64,000 nt of DNA, taken from contig NW_006921532.1 in NCBI RefSeq assembly GCF_000340215.1, positions 11,199,501 through 11,263,500 of the forward strand. Reading direction: 5' to 3'. The position numbers were made by a program, and so were the translations under genes. This stretch comes from Pseudocercospora fijiensis CIRAD86. Taxonomy: Eukaryota; Ascomycota; Dothideomycetes; Mycosphaerellales; Mycosphaerellaceae. Positions 32,950 through 44,949 of the stretch are shown piece by piece (the first letter of the stretch is position 1; every line of letters begins with the position of its first letter). The notes below the pieces were generated by a model. The model saw only the letters and a list, made by a program, of their open reading frames with translations, searched no databases and had not been told where the DNA came from.

Positions 32950-35900
32950 CTTCTTCTTGTTCTTTACACTAGTCTAATACTTATCTAACAACTTAGTTAT
33001 ATCCTTAAACGAGTCTTCGGCCTCCTACGAGTCCTATTTAGGTAAATAGCCTTGCTATCTTAGGAGGTACTCCTTCTTGCCTCGCCTAGTCCGATAATCT
33101 AGAATACGTTCTATAGACTATAGCTCTTTACTATCCGCTAGTATGTCTTCGTGTTTAGTAGGGGCTTCATCCCCCTCGCGTAGGTAATATAGCTTAAGGA
33201 GGGATATATAGAAGGTATTATAGATAGTATAATAAGGAGGGAGCTATAACTAATAGGCCTATACGGAGGAGCCCTTAACTTCTCGAATGCGGAATAGACT
33301 AATGTACCTTAGTACTAGTTTAGGGCATGTTTTGCTATTAGGTAATAGGTGTTTACGGATACGGAGGTTCTTCGTACTAAGCATAACTATATCGCCTTGT
33401 TTGAAGGTTATTAGCGTATAGTGTTTATTATAGTAGGCCTTCTAATAGGCCTAGGCCTTTGCTAGTTTGTTAGCTATTATAGCGTAAATTTCTCGCATCT
33501 TTTAACCCCTCTTAATAGCCGCTAGCGTCTTAGGTGTTAGTACTTAACGCGCTTCCCTTTCCTTACGCTCGGCCTCGAGCGAGGTAAATAGGTCTTATAG
33601 TAAGGCGGCGTTCTAGCCTATTATAGCTATATATAGTGAAACCTTAGTAGATAAGTGTATACTGTTGTTATATACGAATTCTATAGGCTATAGGAGATTA
33701 ACCTAGTTATTAGGGTTCTTATTAATATAGCTGTGCAGGTACTGCTATAGCGTAGCATTCTGCCTCTCGGTCTAGCTATCTATTTGTAGATAGAATGCTA
33801 TAGACAGGCGATGCTTAAGTCTTAGCTATAGGCATATCTTACTCTAATAGTAAGATATAAATGTCGAGCCTCGGTTAGAGACTATCCCCTTAGGGGTTCC
33901 CTAATAGCTGCAGAAGATGTTATTCTATAGTAACTTAGCTAAGTTAATAGCTATCTAATCCTTCCTAGTAGGGATGTAACGAGTGCCTTTAGTAAATTAG
34001 TCTACGACGACTAGGATAGCGTTAAAGATGTCTTTGCTTCCTCTTCGCTTAGTAGGGGGAAGACCTATAATAAAATCTATTGTAAGCTCTGCAAATAGCT
34101 TCTTTAGAACAGGGAGTAAAGACAACTCGCTAAATAGTAAGTGCTTTAGTGCTTTAACTCGCTAGCATACTGCATAGGTCTGTATATACTCCTTTATATA
34201 CCGCTTACTATTCGGCTAGTAGTATATACGCGATAGTAACTCGTACGACCTCTCTATACTATAGTAACTAGCGAGTTTACTATTATAGTGCCTCTTTAAA
34301 AGCTCTTGTCTAATCGATTGTTTAGCGGGGATATAGTATCTGCCCTTAAACTTTAAGTAACCTTTGTCGTCGATCGACTAATTGTTATTACTCTTACTAG
34401 ATCGGGTCGCCTGCCTACTTACAAGCCTATTAATACGCTCGATAGCAAAGGCGTCCCTCTACTAAGCACGTAACAGCTTATCTATAAACGATTAACTATC
34501 CCTATTTATAAGGTTATTTAATAGCACCCTCGCTATCGAACGAGGTACGCATTGTATATATCTAATAGTACTAGTAGCCGGATTAACTGCAACCTCTTCT
34601 ATAGTACTGTCGCTATAGATAGTAATATCTTCAATCGAGTCGTTATAGCTCGAGCGATCTACGTCCTTTTTAACGTATACTAGAAGAACGACAACTCCGC
34701 TATAGTATTTGTTGCCGCCGCGGGGTCCGGAAGTCCGCTTATCCTACGCCTACTTTATAGCAAGGTCTATAGCAATCTTATACTACAGGGTTGGAAATAG
34801 AGAATTAATATATTAGGTTTCGCTATCGTAATTAGGTCGCCTCGATAGGCTATTAGTAGGGTTACTTACGCCTAGCCGATATAATACATTAAAATCGAAC
34901 CTAGCGAGGTAGACGGCCTATCTAGCCTATCGACCTATAACCCTAGTAACCTTCGTAATTCTACGGAGGTTGTTATAGTCCGTATAGACCTAAATAGGGT
35001 GCTAAGCACTATCGAGATAATAGCGCTAGTGCTTAAAGGCTTCTACGATTGCTAGGAGCTCTTACTCGTAGGTCTCGTACCGACGTTCTATATCGATTAT
35101 CTTCCGTAAAAAGAAGGCAATCGGGTGCTAATAGGTATTATTAGCCTGCTATAATATAATAGCTAATACAGCGAACTATAAAGCGTTAGTTTCAATTCGG
35201 ATCTGCTTGCTTAGTACGAAATAGTATAACAAGGGGACATTAGTAAAGCGTTGCTTTAGGCCGTTAAAAGCGGCTTGTGCTCTATTAGTCTATTTAAACT
35301 CTCTAGTTAGGTTGGCCTTAGTTTTAGTAAGCTTAGTTAGGGGCATTACATGCCGTAAATAGCTCTTAATAAACCGACGGTAGAAGTTAGTAAAACCTAG
35401 GAATAATTGAAGCTCTTTAATAGACGTAGGAATAGGCTATTTAGTAATTGTTTTAATCCGGTTAGGATTAGCCTTAACACCCTCGGTTGAAATAAGGAAG
35501 CTAAGGAATAATACCTCTTTAGAAGCAAAGGTGCATTTAGAAGGTTTGCAATATAGTCTATAGGCTCGTAGGCGGTCGAGGACCTTGCGTACTACGGCCT
35601 AGTGTTCTATAATATTAGGTAAATGTATATAAACTAGGATATTATCTAGGTAGACTATACAGAGATAGTCTAATAGACCCGAAAGGGCCCGATTAATATA
35701 GGACTAGAATGTTGCAGAGGCATTAGCTAAGCCGAATAGTATAACTAAGTATTCGAAATAGCTATAGCGAGTACGAAAGGCTGTCTTCCATTTATCGCCC
35801 TTACGAATACGGATGCGGTAATAGGCGTCCTTAATATCTAATATAGTGTAATAGTAGGTACTAGAAAGGCGATCGAGAGTCTTATTAATAAGCGGAAGTA

Positions 35901-37224
35901 GATAGCGGTCTTTAATAGTAATAGCATTAAGTCCGCGGTAATTAATATATAGGCGTAGGCTACTATCCTTCTTTAGTACGAATAGGATAGGGGCGCTAGT
36001 AGGGCTGTTACTATACCGTATCCGGCTATTAGCTAGGTTTTCCTCTAGATACTTACGCAATATAGCGAGCTCTCGTTTACTAAGGTTGTAGAGGGGACTA
36101 AAAGGAACCTCTTTGCCCTCTATAATGTTAATCTTATAATCTGTCTCCTTGAATATAGGCAATGTCGATGCTAAGTAGTGTTTAAATATATTAATATAGG
36201 TCTCTCGAATAGGCTCTAGTATGCGTTCGAGCTAATTAGAGTCTATGCCGTTAGGGGGCATAGGTTCTTCGTTATCCCTACCGAGTAGGTCGGCAGTCGG
36301 ATTAGCTAGGGTTAGGTTGCTAATAAATAGGACCCTAATATCGTTAGGGCACTCGCTAACATTAATGTATTTAATATCCTCTTTCCTAGCGATTCTAAAT
36401 CGCTACTATTAGCTGCCTAGGTCTATAACTATAGCATAGTACTTAAGAACAGGGTTGCTAATAATAATATCGGATAGGAGGCTGTCTATGTCTACCGCGT
36501 AGGTAGTAAAGTTTAGTAGGCGTTTATTTCCGAGGTCGTCTTTTAGAACTATAGGAATATAGTAGGCTCTATAGGTTAAGTGCCGAGCGTTATTAAACTA
36601 AGCAAGGGTTGGTAGGTTAGTCTTCGGCAGTTGTCGAAGGTCTAATTGCTTAGCTAGGTAATAGCTAATAAGGGCGCTAACTGAATTTCCGGGGTCTAGT
36701 ATAACCTTTGCCTTATAGTTAGTGTCGGGCCTAGATATAAGACAGGTACGTATAATAGCTAGTACAATGTCGATAGTCTTACGCCGTACGAGGCTAATAG
36801 TTAGTACGGCGCTTACTCTTTTTTCGAAGGTTAGCCTATAGGGGTAGCGTTAGCTACTAAGAGGTGCTTTCGGTGCTTAGCGGTAGTACGGTCGATTCGG
36901 GCCTAGTCCTTAGGTTTGTCGCATTAGCCTAGTAGATAGCTAGTGCTATTACAATTAAAGCACTTTAGTCCGGTTAGGGGATTGCTATAGCTATTACCGC
37001 TATTGTTAGCCGAGCGATTAGTACTATAGGGATACGAGCCCCTTCTACGGCCCCTATCGCGGCCTCCTCTATATAGCCGCCGGCTACGGCTTCTTCTACG
37101 ATCGTTACTGTTCCTATTGTTAGCATTATTGTCCTAGTAGGAACCTTAGTTTCCTCCGCGGCTACGGTTGCTACGGTTGCTAGTAGGTCGGATCCTTAAT
37201 TCTAGTCGTTACTAGAGCTAGACA
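32950..37224 (-). pseudogene. Gypsy gag end and pol polyprotein relic
   Basis: Read on the minus strand through TAG/TAA stops. A zinc knuckle CFNCNSTSYLLG.C (about 36920-36970, with the usual His replaced by Tyr) ends gag. A protease-like ILDPGNSVSA lies near 36695. Reverse transcriptase is open at 35704-36162 (DSSLRLYINYRGLNAITIKD, GDKWKTAFRTRYSYFEYLV), with the catalytic motif YLDN near 35650 instead of YLDD. RNase H and an integrase core follow (ELTIDFIIGLPPTKR near 34050). A chromodomain (ERILDYRTRRGKKEYLLR near 33040-33120) places it among the chromoviruses, which target chromatin marks through that domain. The Asp-to-Asn change in the reverse transcriptase and the many stops make it inactive. 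Confidence 0.9.
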
Positions 37225-37232
37225 GCTCGTTT

Positions 37233-37310
37233 TAGACCTCGTAGTAGTTCGGGTTAGTTTAGTTTGGTTTGCTAAGCCGAAACTCTAGTTTAGTTTAGGT
37301 TGGTTTGCTA
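37233..37310 (+). repeat. Left end of the hAT element: TIR and subterminal repeat
   Basis: TIR at 37233-37252, then two direct copies of TAGTTTAG..TTGGTTTGCTAAG (near 37256 and 37288), typical of subterminal transposase-binding repeats. Confidence 0.8.
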
Positions 37311-37664
37311 AGCAACTATATAAGTAGCTGGTTCGAACTATACAATTTATCGGTTTTTAAGAAGTGTACGAATGTATACGTAGCTTCAAGCAAGCCCTTT
37401 GTAAGACTTAGCAGTATAGCCGGCAGCGTAGCCGGCATTTTTAGTCCTTAGTACTTATAGAATTTTCGAATCCTACTTAGGCTACGTAGTTGTATAAAGG
37501 TACTTATATAACCTTAAATCTATAGACAATTAGCTAAGGGCACTAACTAATCAAAAGCATATATACATATATACAAGGCATTATAGTTCAGTTCGGAAAC
37601 TATACTCCTTAGGTATGAATTTCATCCTTTCGTTTACGGTTCAATTCCCTAACTACTTAGTAGA

Positions 37665-38204
37665 ATGTCTTTATCTAGATCTAGGTAGAACTCATCGATT
37701 TCCCTAGAAGTCCTCCTCCTTAAGAAGTTTATACACTTTCCTACCGAACTATTCGACAATATTAAGTACTAGGATAGCTCCTCCCTCGGTATCGGCATAG
37801 TATATAAAAGAGCTATAAGGCAGCTCTATAGAACGTTCTACTAGTTACTCGCTATACTAAGGCCGAATGCTAGTTCGTTCCTTAGAACTCTTAGTTATTT
37901 AGGAGATATAAAGGGTAGGGCAGGTAGTAACTTCGTATTATATAAGGAGATAGAGGCTGCTATAGAAGAGGCCTTCAACCTATAGAAGATAGTAAAAGAT
38001 ATAGAGGCAGCTATAGGTCTAGGTACCTAGTTGAATTTTCAGTAGGTAGAGTATAAGGATATTTAGAGGGAGTATTAGGTAGAGTTGCGAAGGCAGGTAT
38101 ATAATATACTCTAGAAAACAGGGATAGTGCCTATAACTATAACTATTAGGCTCTTCAACCTTCCTTATTTTTCCCTGTTTTCTTTTTATAAAAATCTAAA
38201 CTAA
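37665..38204 (+). pseudogene. hAT cargo ORF 1 (plus strand), unknown protein
   Basis: From ATG 37665 (MSLSRSR) to TAA 38202-38204 the frame is interrupted only by TAG codons (about nine), each explained by CAG-to-TAG or TGG-to-TAG RIP changes. So it was an open frame of about 179 codons. Readable parts include LEVLLLKKFIHFPTELFDNI near the N-terminus, faintly like the start of an F-box, LGDIKGRAGSNFVLYKEIEA, and a charged helical part VELRRQVYNIL. I do not recognise the family. It is oriented opposite to the transposase. Confidence 0.5.
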
Positions 38205-38534
38205 TACAAATTAACCGGAATGTCTATCTTCTTTTAGTTCTTTGAAAAACCTAGCAGCGTAGCTAGTAGCGTAGCCGGTAGCGTAGCCGGCAGCGTAGCC
38301 GGCCTTTTTACTCCTTAGTACTAACGGGATTTTAGGAGACTTCTATTCCGTACGGCTAATAAAGCATACTATACTATATATATATACTTAGAGAGTATTT
38401 AGAGCGCGGTATACAGCGCCGTATAATAGCGGCTTATTTCGTATACAGAAAAGCTTATAGATAACACTACGAACATCCTTTCTACTAGAATATCTATCCT
38501 ACCTAGCACCGTCTCGAATATAGACATTCTAGCC

Positions 38535-39201
38535 TTTTAGAATCTAATCGAGTGCTTTGAAATCCTTATCTATAATCGTTATACGCTTCGCGTAAATAGC
38601 TATAAGGTTAACCGCTAAAATAGTATTAGTATAGTCCGAAAAGAGGTAGAAGAGAAATATACATTCGAAGATACGAACTAGGTAGGCTTCTATAGCCTCT
38701 TAAAGGGCGCCTATCGCGGAGGCTTAGAAGCGAAGGTCCGTTCTATAATCCTAGGCAATTTCGCGAATAAGTCGTTAGAAAGGAGTTTTGCGGATTAGGA
38801 GCTAAAAACTCTTCTAATACTACCGAATCTTACGGAGGGCTACGGCTAAAGAAGGATTAGTAAAAAGACAGTAAGAATGCCGGCTACGCTACCGGCTACG
38901 CTGCCGGCTACGCTGCCGGCTATAAATAGGACTTACTTCCTAGGCGCTATCGACGCTTCGTACGATTACTACTAGTAGTAGAAGCGCTAGTTATCGTCTT
39001 GCGTAGAGCCTTGCCCGCCGTTGTCTTACGCGGAGCCTTACTCGCGACGCCCTTTCTAGCACCGGAGCTAGCGGCAGTAGTAGTAGCCCTCTTACGTTAA
39101 TATACTATACTCGTTCTACTATTTCCGGTCTTATTGCGACCCGTAGAAGCACTAGGTCCCTTCTTACGAAGCGTCGTAACTTAGTTAAGTAGACTCGCTA
39201 T
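38535..39201 (-). pseudogene. Histone H3-like gene A, three exons, RIP-mutated
   Basis: Minus strand. Exon 1 39201-38937, intron 38936-38846 (GTAAGT...CTAATCCTTCTTTAG), exon 2 38845-38663, intron 38662-38615 (GTATAT...TACTAAT...TTTTAG), exon 3 from 38614 to about 38535. The joins restore H3 sequence exactly: RLG/TVALRKIR at the first (H3: PGTVALREIR) and IFE/S/VNLIAIYAKR at the second (H3: LFEDTNLCAIHAKR). The fold core is unmistakable: SFxLLIRKTPFxRLIREIA, then DYRTDLRF, ASAIGAL, EAIEAYLV, and TIIDKDFKAL, where x marks TAG in place of a Gln codon. The tail contains ARKGVASKAPRK and AGKALRK, echoing the H3 tail KAPRK and ARK motifs, but is longer than in canonical H3. The start is ATA, probably a RIP-changed ATG. 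Confidence 0.88.
38846..38936 (-). other. Intron 1 of H3-like gene A with four GCCGGC motif copies
   Basis: 91 bp with consensus donor GTAAGT and acceptor CTTTAG. Inside are four copies of TAGCCGG(C/T)AGCG-type units in tandem (38879-38925). Confidence 0.8.
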
Positions 39202-39410
39202 TATAAAAGTCGTCGAATTAAGGAAAAAAGTGCGTTACGAAGGTATACGAAGGCGCGCGCGGAGCGAGGGTATTGCGGAGGTAGTAGATATAGAGCGTAG
39301 AGGTATAGGTATCGATACGAAGGTTAAATATAGCGGTAGTATCGCGGTATCGCTAGGCAATAGAGTAAGCTTCGCGTAAGCCTATATTATAGTAACGTTA
39401 GAGCAAGGAA

Positions 39411-39466
39411 AGAAGGCAGGCACGGCTAAAAAAGGCAGGTACGGCTAAAAAAGGCAGGTACGGGAG
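39411..39466 (+). repeat. Three copies of a 19-bp unit GGCAGG(C/T)ACGGCTAAAAAA
   Basis: Tandem, in a non-coding part of the hAT element, followed by TAGCCGGCAT motifs (39480-39545). Confidence 0.8.
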
Positions 39467-39904
39467 ACTTTGAAATATAGCCGGCATATATAGCCGGCAT
39501 AGTAATAGGCGAAAGCCTCCTTTTAATAAATAGCCGGCGTAATAATAGTATCTTACTATAGTATAGATATTCTTTAGTAATGCCTTTACTAGCTATAGTA
39601 ATCTTATAAGTAACCTAGGCCTATTACTAGTAAATATAAGAAATATCAGGTAGGCTATACTAAACAAGCTAGTTATTTAGCAGGAAAAGGCCTACTACCG
39701 TCTCTATATACCGGCTACGAGTGCCGGCTATCGCTCTAAATTCAACTCCGCCCTATCTCGGAGGCTAAGGTACCGAGCGGAAACCCTATAGCTTATATTC
39801 ACTCGGTTATCGCGGAGCGCTTATAGGTAAGGTATTAGAAAAGAGTATAAAAAGTACGAGAAGAGTATCCTAGGATATAGGTCGTAAGTGAATAAGAGTA
39901 GTAC

Positions 39905-40229
39905 GCCTAGTTATTTATATAGTACGTTACTCTATACGACTAAGAGCCTATATTATCTTATGCTTCGCTTATAAGACCTCGACTCTACTAGTATACTATC
40001 GATCTCTTCCTCGGTCGCTAATACGCTGTCTTAATTCTTCTTCGAGTTGCCGGACTTAGTGCGTATCTATAGCTATATAATAGCGCTACGTATTATAGAG
40101 AATTTCTTATTAAAGTTTCTCTCTCGTAGGCTTGCTATCTACCTCGCAGTACAGAGGATCAAAGTGCTAATACTAAAGAATCTCCTTATAGTTAGGATGC
40201 TAGGGCTCCTTAGGACCTTTGTGTTTTAG
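39905..40229 (+). pseudogene. hAT cargo ORF 2 (plus strand), unknown protein
   Basis: A plus frame interrupted only by TAA codons (at sites that could have been CAA) and ending at TAG 40227-40229. The uninterrupted last 60 codons begin LPDLVRIYSYIIALRIIENF. Hydrophobic and basic; family not recognised. It lies between the two H3-like genes, on the other strand. Confidence 0.4.
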
Positions 40230-40493
40230 GTCTAAATAGAGACGTATTATAAACGTTCTATCGCCCTTTCGCTTACTACCCGCTAGGTCGCGATATGCGA
40301 AGAAACTAATCTAAATATAGCTCGTCTCTATAATAGTCGGGTAAATATAGAGCGCTAGGTTTCTACTTCGTACCTTAGATTTAGGGACGGCGCGGAGATG
40401 AAATTAGAAATGTAGCCGGCACCTATAGCCGGCAAAAGGATACGAAAATGGGCCTCCTCCTAGGTTAATCTAACGACTAAATACAATTTCCAA

Positions 40494-41117
40494 CTAATCC
40501 GCTATAAACCGACGCCGAATTTTAGCTAGAAGCTATATATCTTTATTTTAAAGAGTAACCCGCTTCGTATAGATAGCAAGGAGGTTTAAAAGCTTAAGCT
40601 CGGTTACGAGAAATGCCTCCGTAGCTTCCTAAAAAGCACTAATCGCCTTAGCCGTAAATCGTATACTAGACCGAAAATCTAATGTAATTTCTCGGACGAG
40701 TCGCTAGAAGGGAGTCTTAGGGATTAAAAGCTCGGTCCCTCTTTTGTTTTAGAAAAGCCGGATCTAGCGAAGGGCAATAGTACCTAGTTTAAAGCGCCGC
40801 TTCTTTATCGTCGAGTCCTGCCTTATTCCCTTTCTTTTAATAGAAAAATAACTTTTCTTCGCGATAGTCTTCGTCCGCCTACTCTTTTTAGCCTTCTCCT
40901 ATCTACCTATAGCCTTCTTGTTTTTCGGTACTATTTTCCGAGGAACCCCCTTCCTTCGTATATACTACGGAGAGCCTTGCTCTTCCGATATCTCGTTCTC
41001 GCTATAGTCTCCCTATACTTAGCTTGCTTTACCCTTGCCCTTTAGCCTCTAAAGATATTTATCTACGCGTTTAGGCGACGAGGGTATATCGGTAGGACCT
41101 AGAAAATTAATAAGCAT
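40494..41117 (-). pseudogene. Histone H3-like gene B, intronless, long basic tail
   Basis: Minus frame from ATG 41117 (MLINFLGPTD) to TAG 40494, 208 codons, interrupted only by TAG/TAA at former Gln or Trp codons. The C-terminal 100 residues are an H3 fold: RRFKLGTIALR, TELLIPKTPF, RLVREITLDFRSSIRF, AISAF, EATEAFLV, NLLAIYTKRVTL, NKDI and LLAKIRRRF. Compared with H3 it has a two-residue insert before TELL (NKRGTELL against KSTELL), loop 1 of normal length and many substitutions; it is clearly distinct from gene A. The tail of about 105 residues is Lys/Arg-rich (VPRKIVPKNKKAIG, KKSRRTKTIAKKS) with no ARKS motif. It might be a divergent H3 or a CenH3-like variant; the loop length speaks against a typical CenH3. 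Confidence 0.85.
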
Positions 41118-41599
41118 ATAATCGTAAGGAGATATTAATACTTCTTGCCTTCTAGAATAAATAGTCTTCTATTAAACCGCCTTATTAGGTTATCGTTAGA
41201 TTCGAATAAAGGATAGTAGCTTAAGGAAGGGGAGGTAGCCGGCTTAGGAAGGCCCGAAGAGCCGAATCCTTAAGGCATATTTGTCTTTAAGAATATAGGG
41301 AAAGGGAAGAAGGAGAGGAAGAGCGAATAGAGAATTAGAAATAGTCCGCAAGTAAGCGGGGTCGGTTGCTATAGCAACTAGTCTATTTAGGTCCTAGGAA
41401 TTCGAAATACATTTCGGATATATACCGGCTATATACGCCGGCTATATTACCTTATACGTAAACGCTTCGTCTCCTTAAAGCTGCTCTAAGCCTATATACG
41501 TTTCCGCTTCTCGACCCGGTATCGCCTTCTGCCTCCGCCCTCCTCCTCTTCGTTATCGCTAATTAGGGTTTCGCTTAGACTAAATTTCGCATTCTCTTC

Positions 41600-44500
41600 G
41601 CGCTCCTAGGTTTCTTCGATCTTAAGGTTTTCTAATTCCTCGATCAACTCCTTTAGTATAATCTTTAGTAACCTACCTTAGCGATTCTAGTAGAGGAGAT
41701 AGTATCGGAATACTATAATAGATTCGAAGGTAGTAGGCGAGTATATTCGATTAAAGCGGCCCTAGTAACGAGCGATACTAAAAGACCTCTTATAGCCTAT
41801 ACCTACGCTTAGGATAGCGAGGACGTCCCGAGCGACCGACGCTATCGTTAGAAACTTAGGCTCTAACCGCTGCTATATAGCGAGAATATCGTCTCCGAAT
41901 TCGTCTAGAAGACCGGTAAGATCTAGAGATTATTAGCCCTCTTTCCGAGCCTACGGGTTTATACTTACTCGCGCGCCGATAGAGATCGAACTCTTCTTTA
42001 TTTACTTTAGTAGTTACTTCCTCTTCTGCCTCTACTTCCTACCTACGAAACAGGTATAATGTCGGAGCCTTCTAAACCTTCTTTTTCTTTATAGGAGCTG
42101 TATTTAGACTAGTTTCTTTCCGACGCTCGTAGAACATCTTTTCTAGAATAGTTTAGTAATGCTTCGGCTATACCTCGTCCGCCTTCTATTCCGGCCTCTA
42201 CTAGTATATATCCTTTTCTACCGGGTTAAGCAAGTACGTAACGCTATAGATATCCTCGAACGAGTTAAAGGTAGCACTGTAATATTTATGCAACTTAGTA
42301 TAGGAGGTGTCTATAGCTTTCGTTATAGCTACTTTCTAGGGAACGCTCTTCTTAGCTAGCTTAGCTACGGTTTCCTCGAGCTCGTTAAAGAGCTAGTTAT
42401 AGTACGTAAAGACAAGGTAGATCGTCGGTCCTCGGGTTCTTCTAATCGTAGCAGTAACCTTCGCGTAATGCTTACTAATATCGACGAGATACTCTACTTA
42501 GCGCTATTCGGCGGCGGTAAGGCCGAGCTACTTAATACCCTCGGAACTCTAATAGATCTCGAGAGCGGTACGTAAAGTATATCCCCTCGTAACTATATAG
42601 AAAGTCGAATCGAACCGGGTCTTAACGTCTTAAGTAAAACGGAGTAGGCGCTAAGGAGGCCGCTTTTGCTATCGCTTATTCTATACGATATTCTAGGCAT
42701 CGGTTTTAGGGCGCTCGATTAGGTTCTTTTAAATAGCCTCGAATCGGTTATATCTCTATAAGCTCGAGTTCGTATATATTGCTAGACGACGAAGCTAGAG
42801 AAAAAGAGTTAGAACTATACTAGGTTACCGGCTATAGGTGCCGGCTATAGACAAAAGTTATACCTTATATAAAACGAGAGCGAGGCTCTCTGCCTTATCC
42901 CGTCTTATTACTATAATAAGTTTCTCGACTTTCGACTTTGCTTTATCCTTATCTAGGATCTTCTGTTAGTCGTCGTTTAATAGTGCAATTTTAAGCGTCT
43001 TAAAGAGGGCTCGGATCGCGATTTGAACTATATAAGCGAGGTAGGGAAACTTCTATAGGGATATAACTAGCAACGACGTCGGCTCCGATTTAATAGGGCT
43101 AGGGCTATTAATAGGCTCCTCTTTATCGTTATTATCGTGCGTATTATCGTACGTATCCGGAATCGTAGCGAGCTTAATATTCGGAAGATTAAGCTAGATT
43201 GTAGACCTTATAATCTCCTCTACGCACTCGACCCTATCGATACAATTAGTAATTTTAAAGACATATACGAGTGAATTGTATATATAACGCCTTATATAAT
43301 GTTCGATTATTACTAGCGTTGTCCGTAGTAATCGAGATTAGTTTCGTTGTTACGCTAACCCTGTCTATTACCGTATAGACAAGCTTCGCTATATCCTTAC
43401 TAGTATAGGAACCTAGAATTTTAGGGAATCCGATTATAAGTTCCTAGAGTTTCTAATCCGAATTAATAAAGTATAGTATAATCGAGAGGAAGGAGGCTCT
43501 TATAGTCCGGCTTAACTAGCTATCGATAGCAATAGCTACTCGGCGAGTATTACGGAGGATCTCCCGAATATCGTCTAACGCAGCCTCTTTATTCTTTTCG
43601 AATATAACACGCTAGGTTGTCGCGCCGAGAAATAGGGGAGGGTAGTTTGTAAGATATAGGTATATCTTCTATATAGACTCCCTTTCGTAGAAGTCTTCCG
43701 GAAGACCGTTTATAGCTAGCATTTCGTTTGCTAGTTGCTTAAAGTCTTCGAGGGAGAAATCGGTAGCCTTCAATCCTAGAGCTTCCTTAAGCGTAGCCTA
43801 TAATAATTAGCTAGATCTCTACGGTTGATTTAGGTAGCCGGAATCTATAGCCGGCAGCTATAGCCGGCAGCTATAGCCGGCATTTTAGAAGATATACCTC
43901 TTTTTAGAACGCTGTATCTATATTAACTCTCCTCTCTCCTTAAGATTCCCGATACTGTTTAGAATAGAGATAGTTCGTAGGCGATAAGTTCCTATCCCCT
44001 AGTTTCGGGTATTTTAAGATTAAACCGTAGAAGTTGTAGATAATTACTAGTTAACCTTTAAGTCGAGAAGTCGTATAACGGTGCAATATCCCCTCTATAA
44101 AGAACTTCTAGAATGTATCTGTTCGCTCCTTACTCCCCTATCGTATCGAGTACTTCCGGAGTTTATACTCCTTCGAACGTAAGTATAAAGGGAACTATAT
44201 CTTATAGACCTATTAATTAAACTGCTCTATATACTCGGGTTTCTAAAGATACGCCTAGCTAGCCTTTTCGAAGATTTCCGGGTTAATACTCGATATTCTT
44301 ATATCTCCGAACAACCTTCTGCTTAGACTCCGTAAAGGTAAGGACTAGGTAGTAGTACCCTATAATGAATTCCTACTACTAGGATTCGGAGAGGATAAAT
44401 CTAGCCCTAATCGTAGTCTAGGACTCGATAGGCTCGAAGGTAAGTATACGACCTCCTCTCGACGTTATCGCAATCTCGCTCGTATACTAGACTGTTTCGA

Positions 44501-44600
44501 CTATCGTCTCGTTATTACCCTTCCTAGTATAGCGCCTAGTGTATATACAATGTCGGTTAGCATATTTTGAGGTTTCGTACGGTAAGGTAAGGACTTAGGA
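41600..44600 (-). pseudogene. hAT transposase relic
   Basis: Minus-strand relic read through TAG stops. Catalytic-region motif TTKLISITTDNASNN (about 43300-43348), preceded by SFLSIILYFINSD and ELIIGFPKILGSY (about 43400-43480). Then come an IVQIAIRALFKTLKI block (about 42990-43030) and the C-terminal dimerisation region (about 41660-41920): RLEPKFLTIASVARDVLAIL, then SFSIARY and SPTTFESIIVFRYYLL. Two probable introns contain the GCCGGC motif (near 42825-42868 and 43830-43890). The N-terminus is uncertain; the BED finger expected there was not identified. The protein would have bound the TIRs and moved the whole 9.5-kb unit. Confidence 0.85.
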
Positions 44601-44689
44601 GTAGTAGATGTATACTAGTAGCTATAGAGAAACACCCTTTCTTTTATAGCATCGTATCGTTAGGAACAGCTAGGCAGTAAATAGCTAGC

Positions 44690-44815
44690 TACCTTTTTTT
44701 TTTGTTTCCTAGCTACCTAACTACTAGATTTTTTTTCCTAGCTACCCTAGCTAGCCTAACTACTAGAATTTCTTTCCTAGCTACCCTAACTACCTGAATT
44801 TTGCCTTCTATACGG
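44690..44815 (+). repeat. Short tandem repeat, CCTAGCTACC(CTAG)..TAACTAC units
   Basis: About three imperfect copies of a unit of roughly 35-45 bp, CCTAGCTACC..CTAACTACTAGA followed by a T-rich run, in a spacer of the hAT element upstream of the transposase. Confidence 0.6.
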
Positions 44816-44949
44816 CGGCTCTCTCCTACTAACGGAACCGAGCTACTATACCTAACGAATCTAAGCTCGTTTTCAGTCTTAATCTATCCTCTTTCGGTAT
44901 AAGACACTCGACAAGCAAATGCTTAGGCCGAGTCTAACTACGAAACCTA

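Noticed and set aside
37336..37350. GGTTCGAAC as a tRNA B box
   Set aside because: No A box or cloverleaf around it; it lies in the hAT subterminal region.
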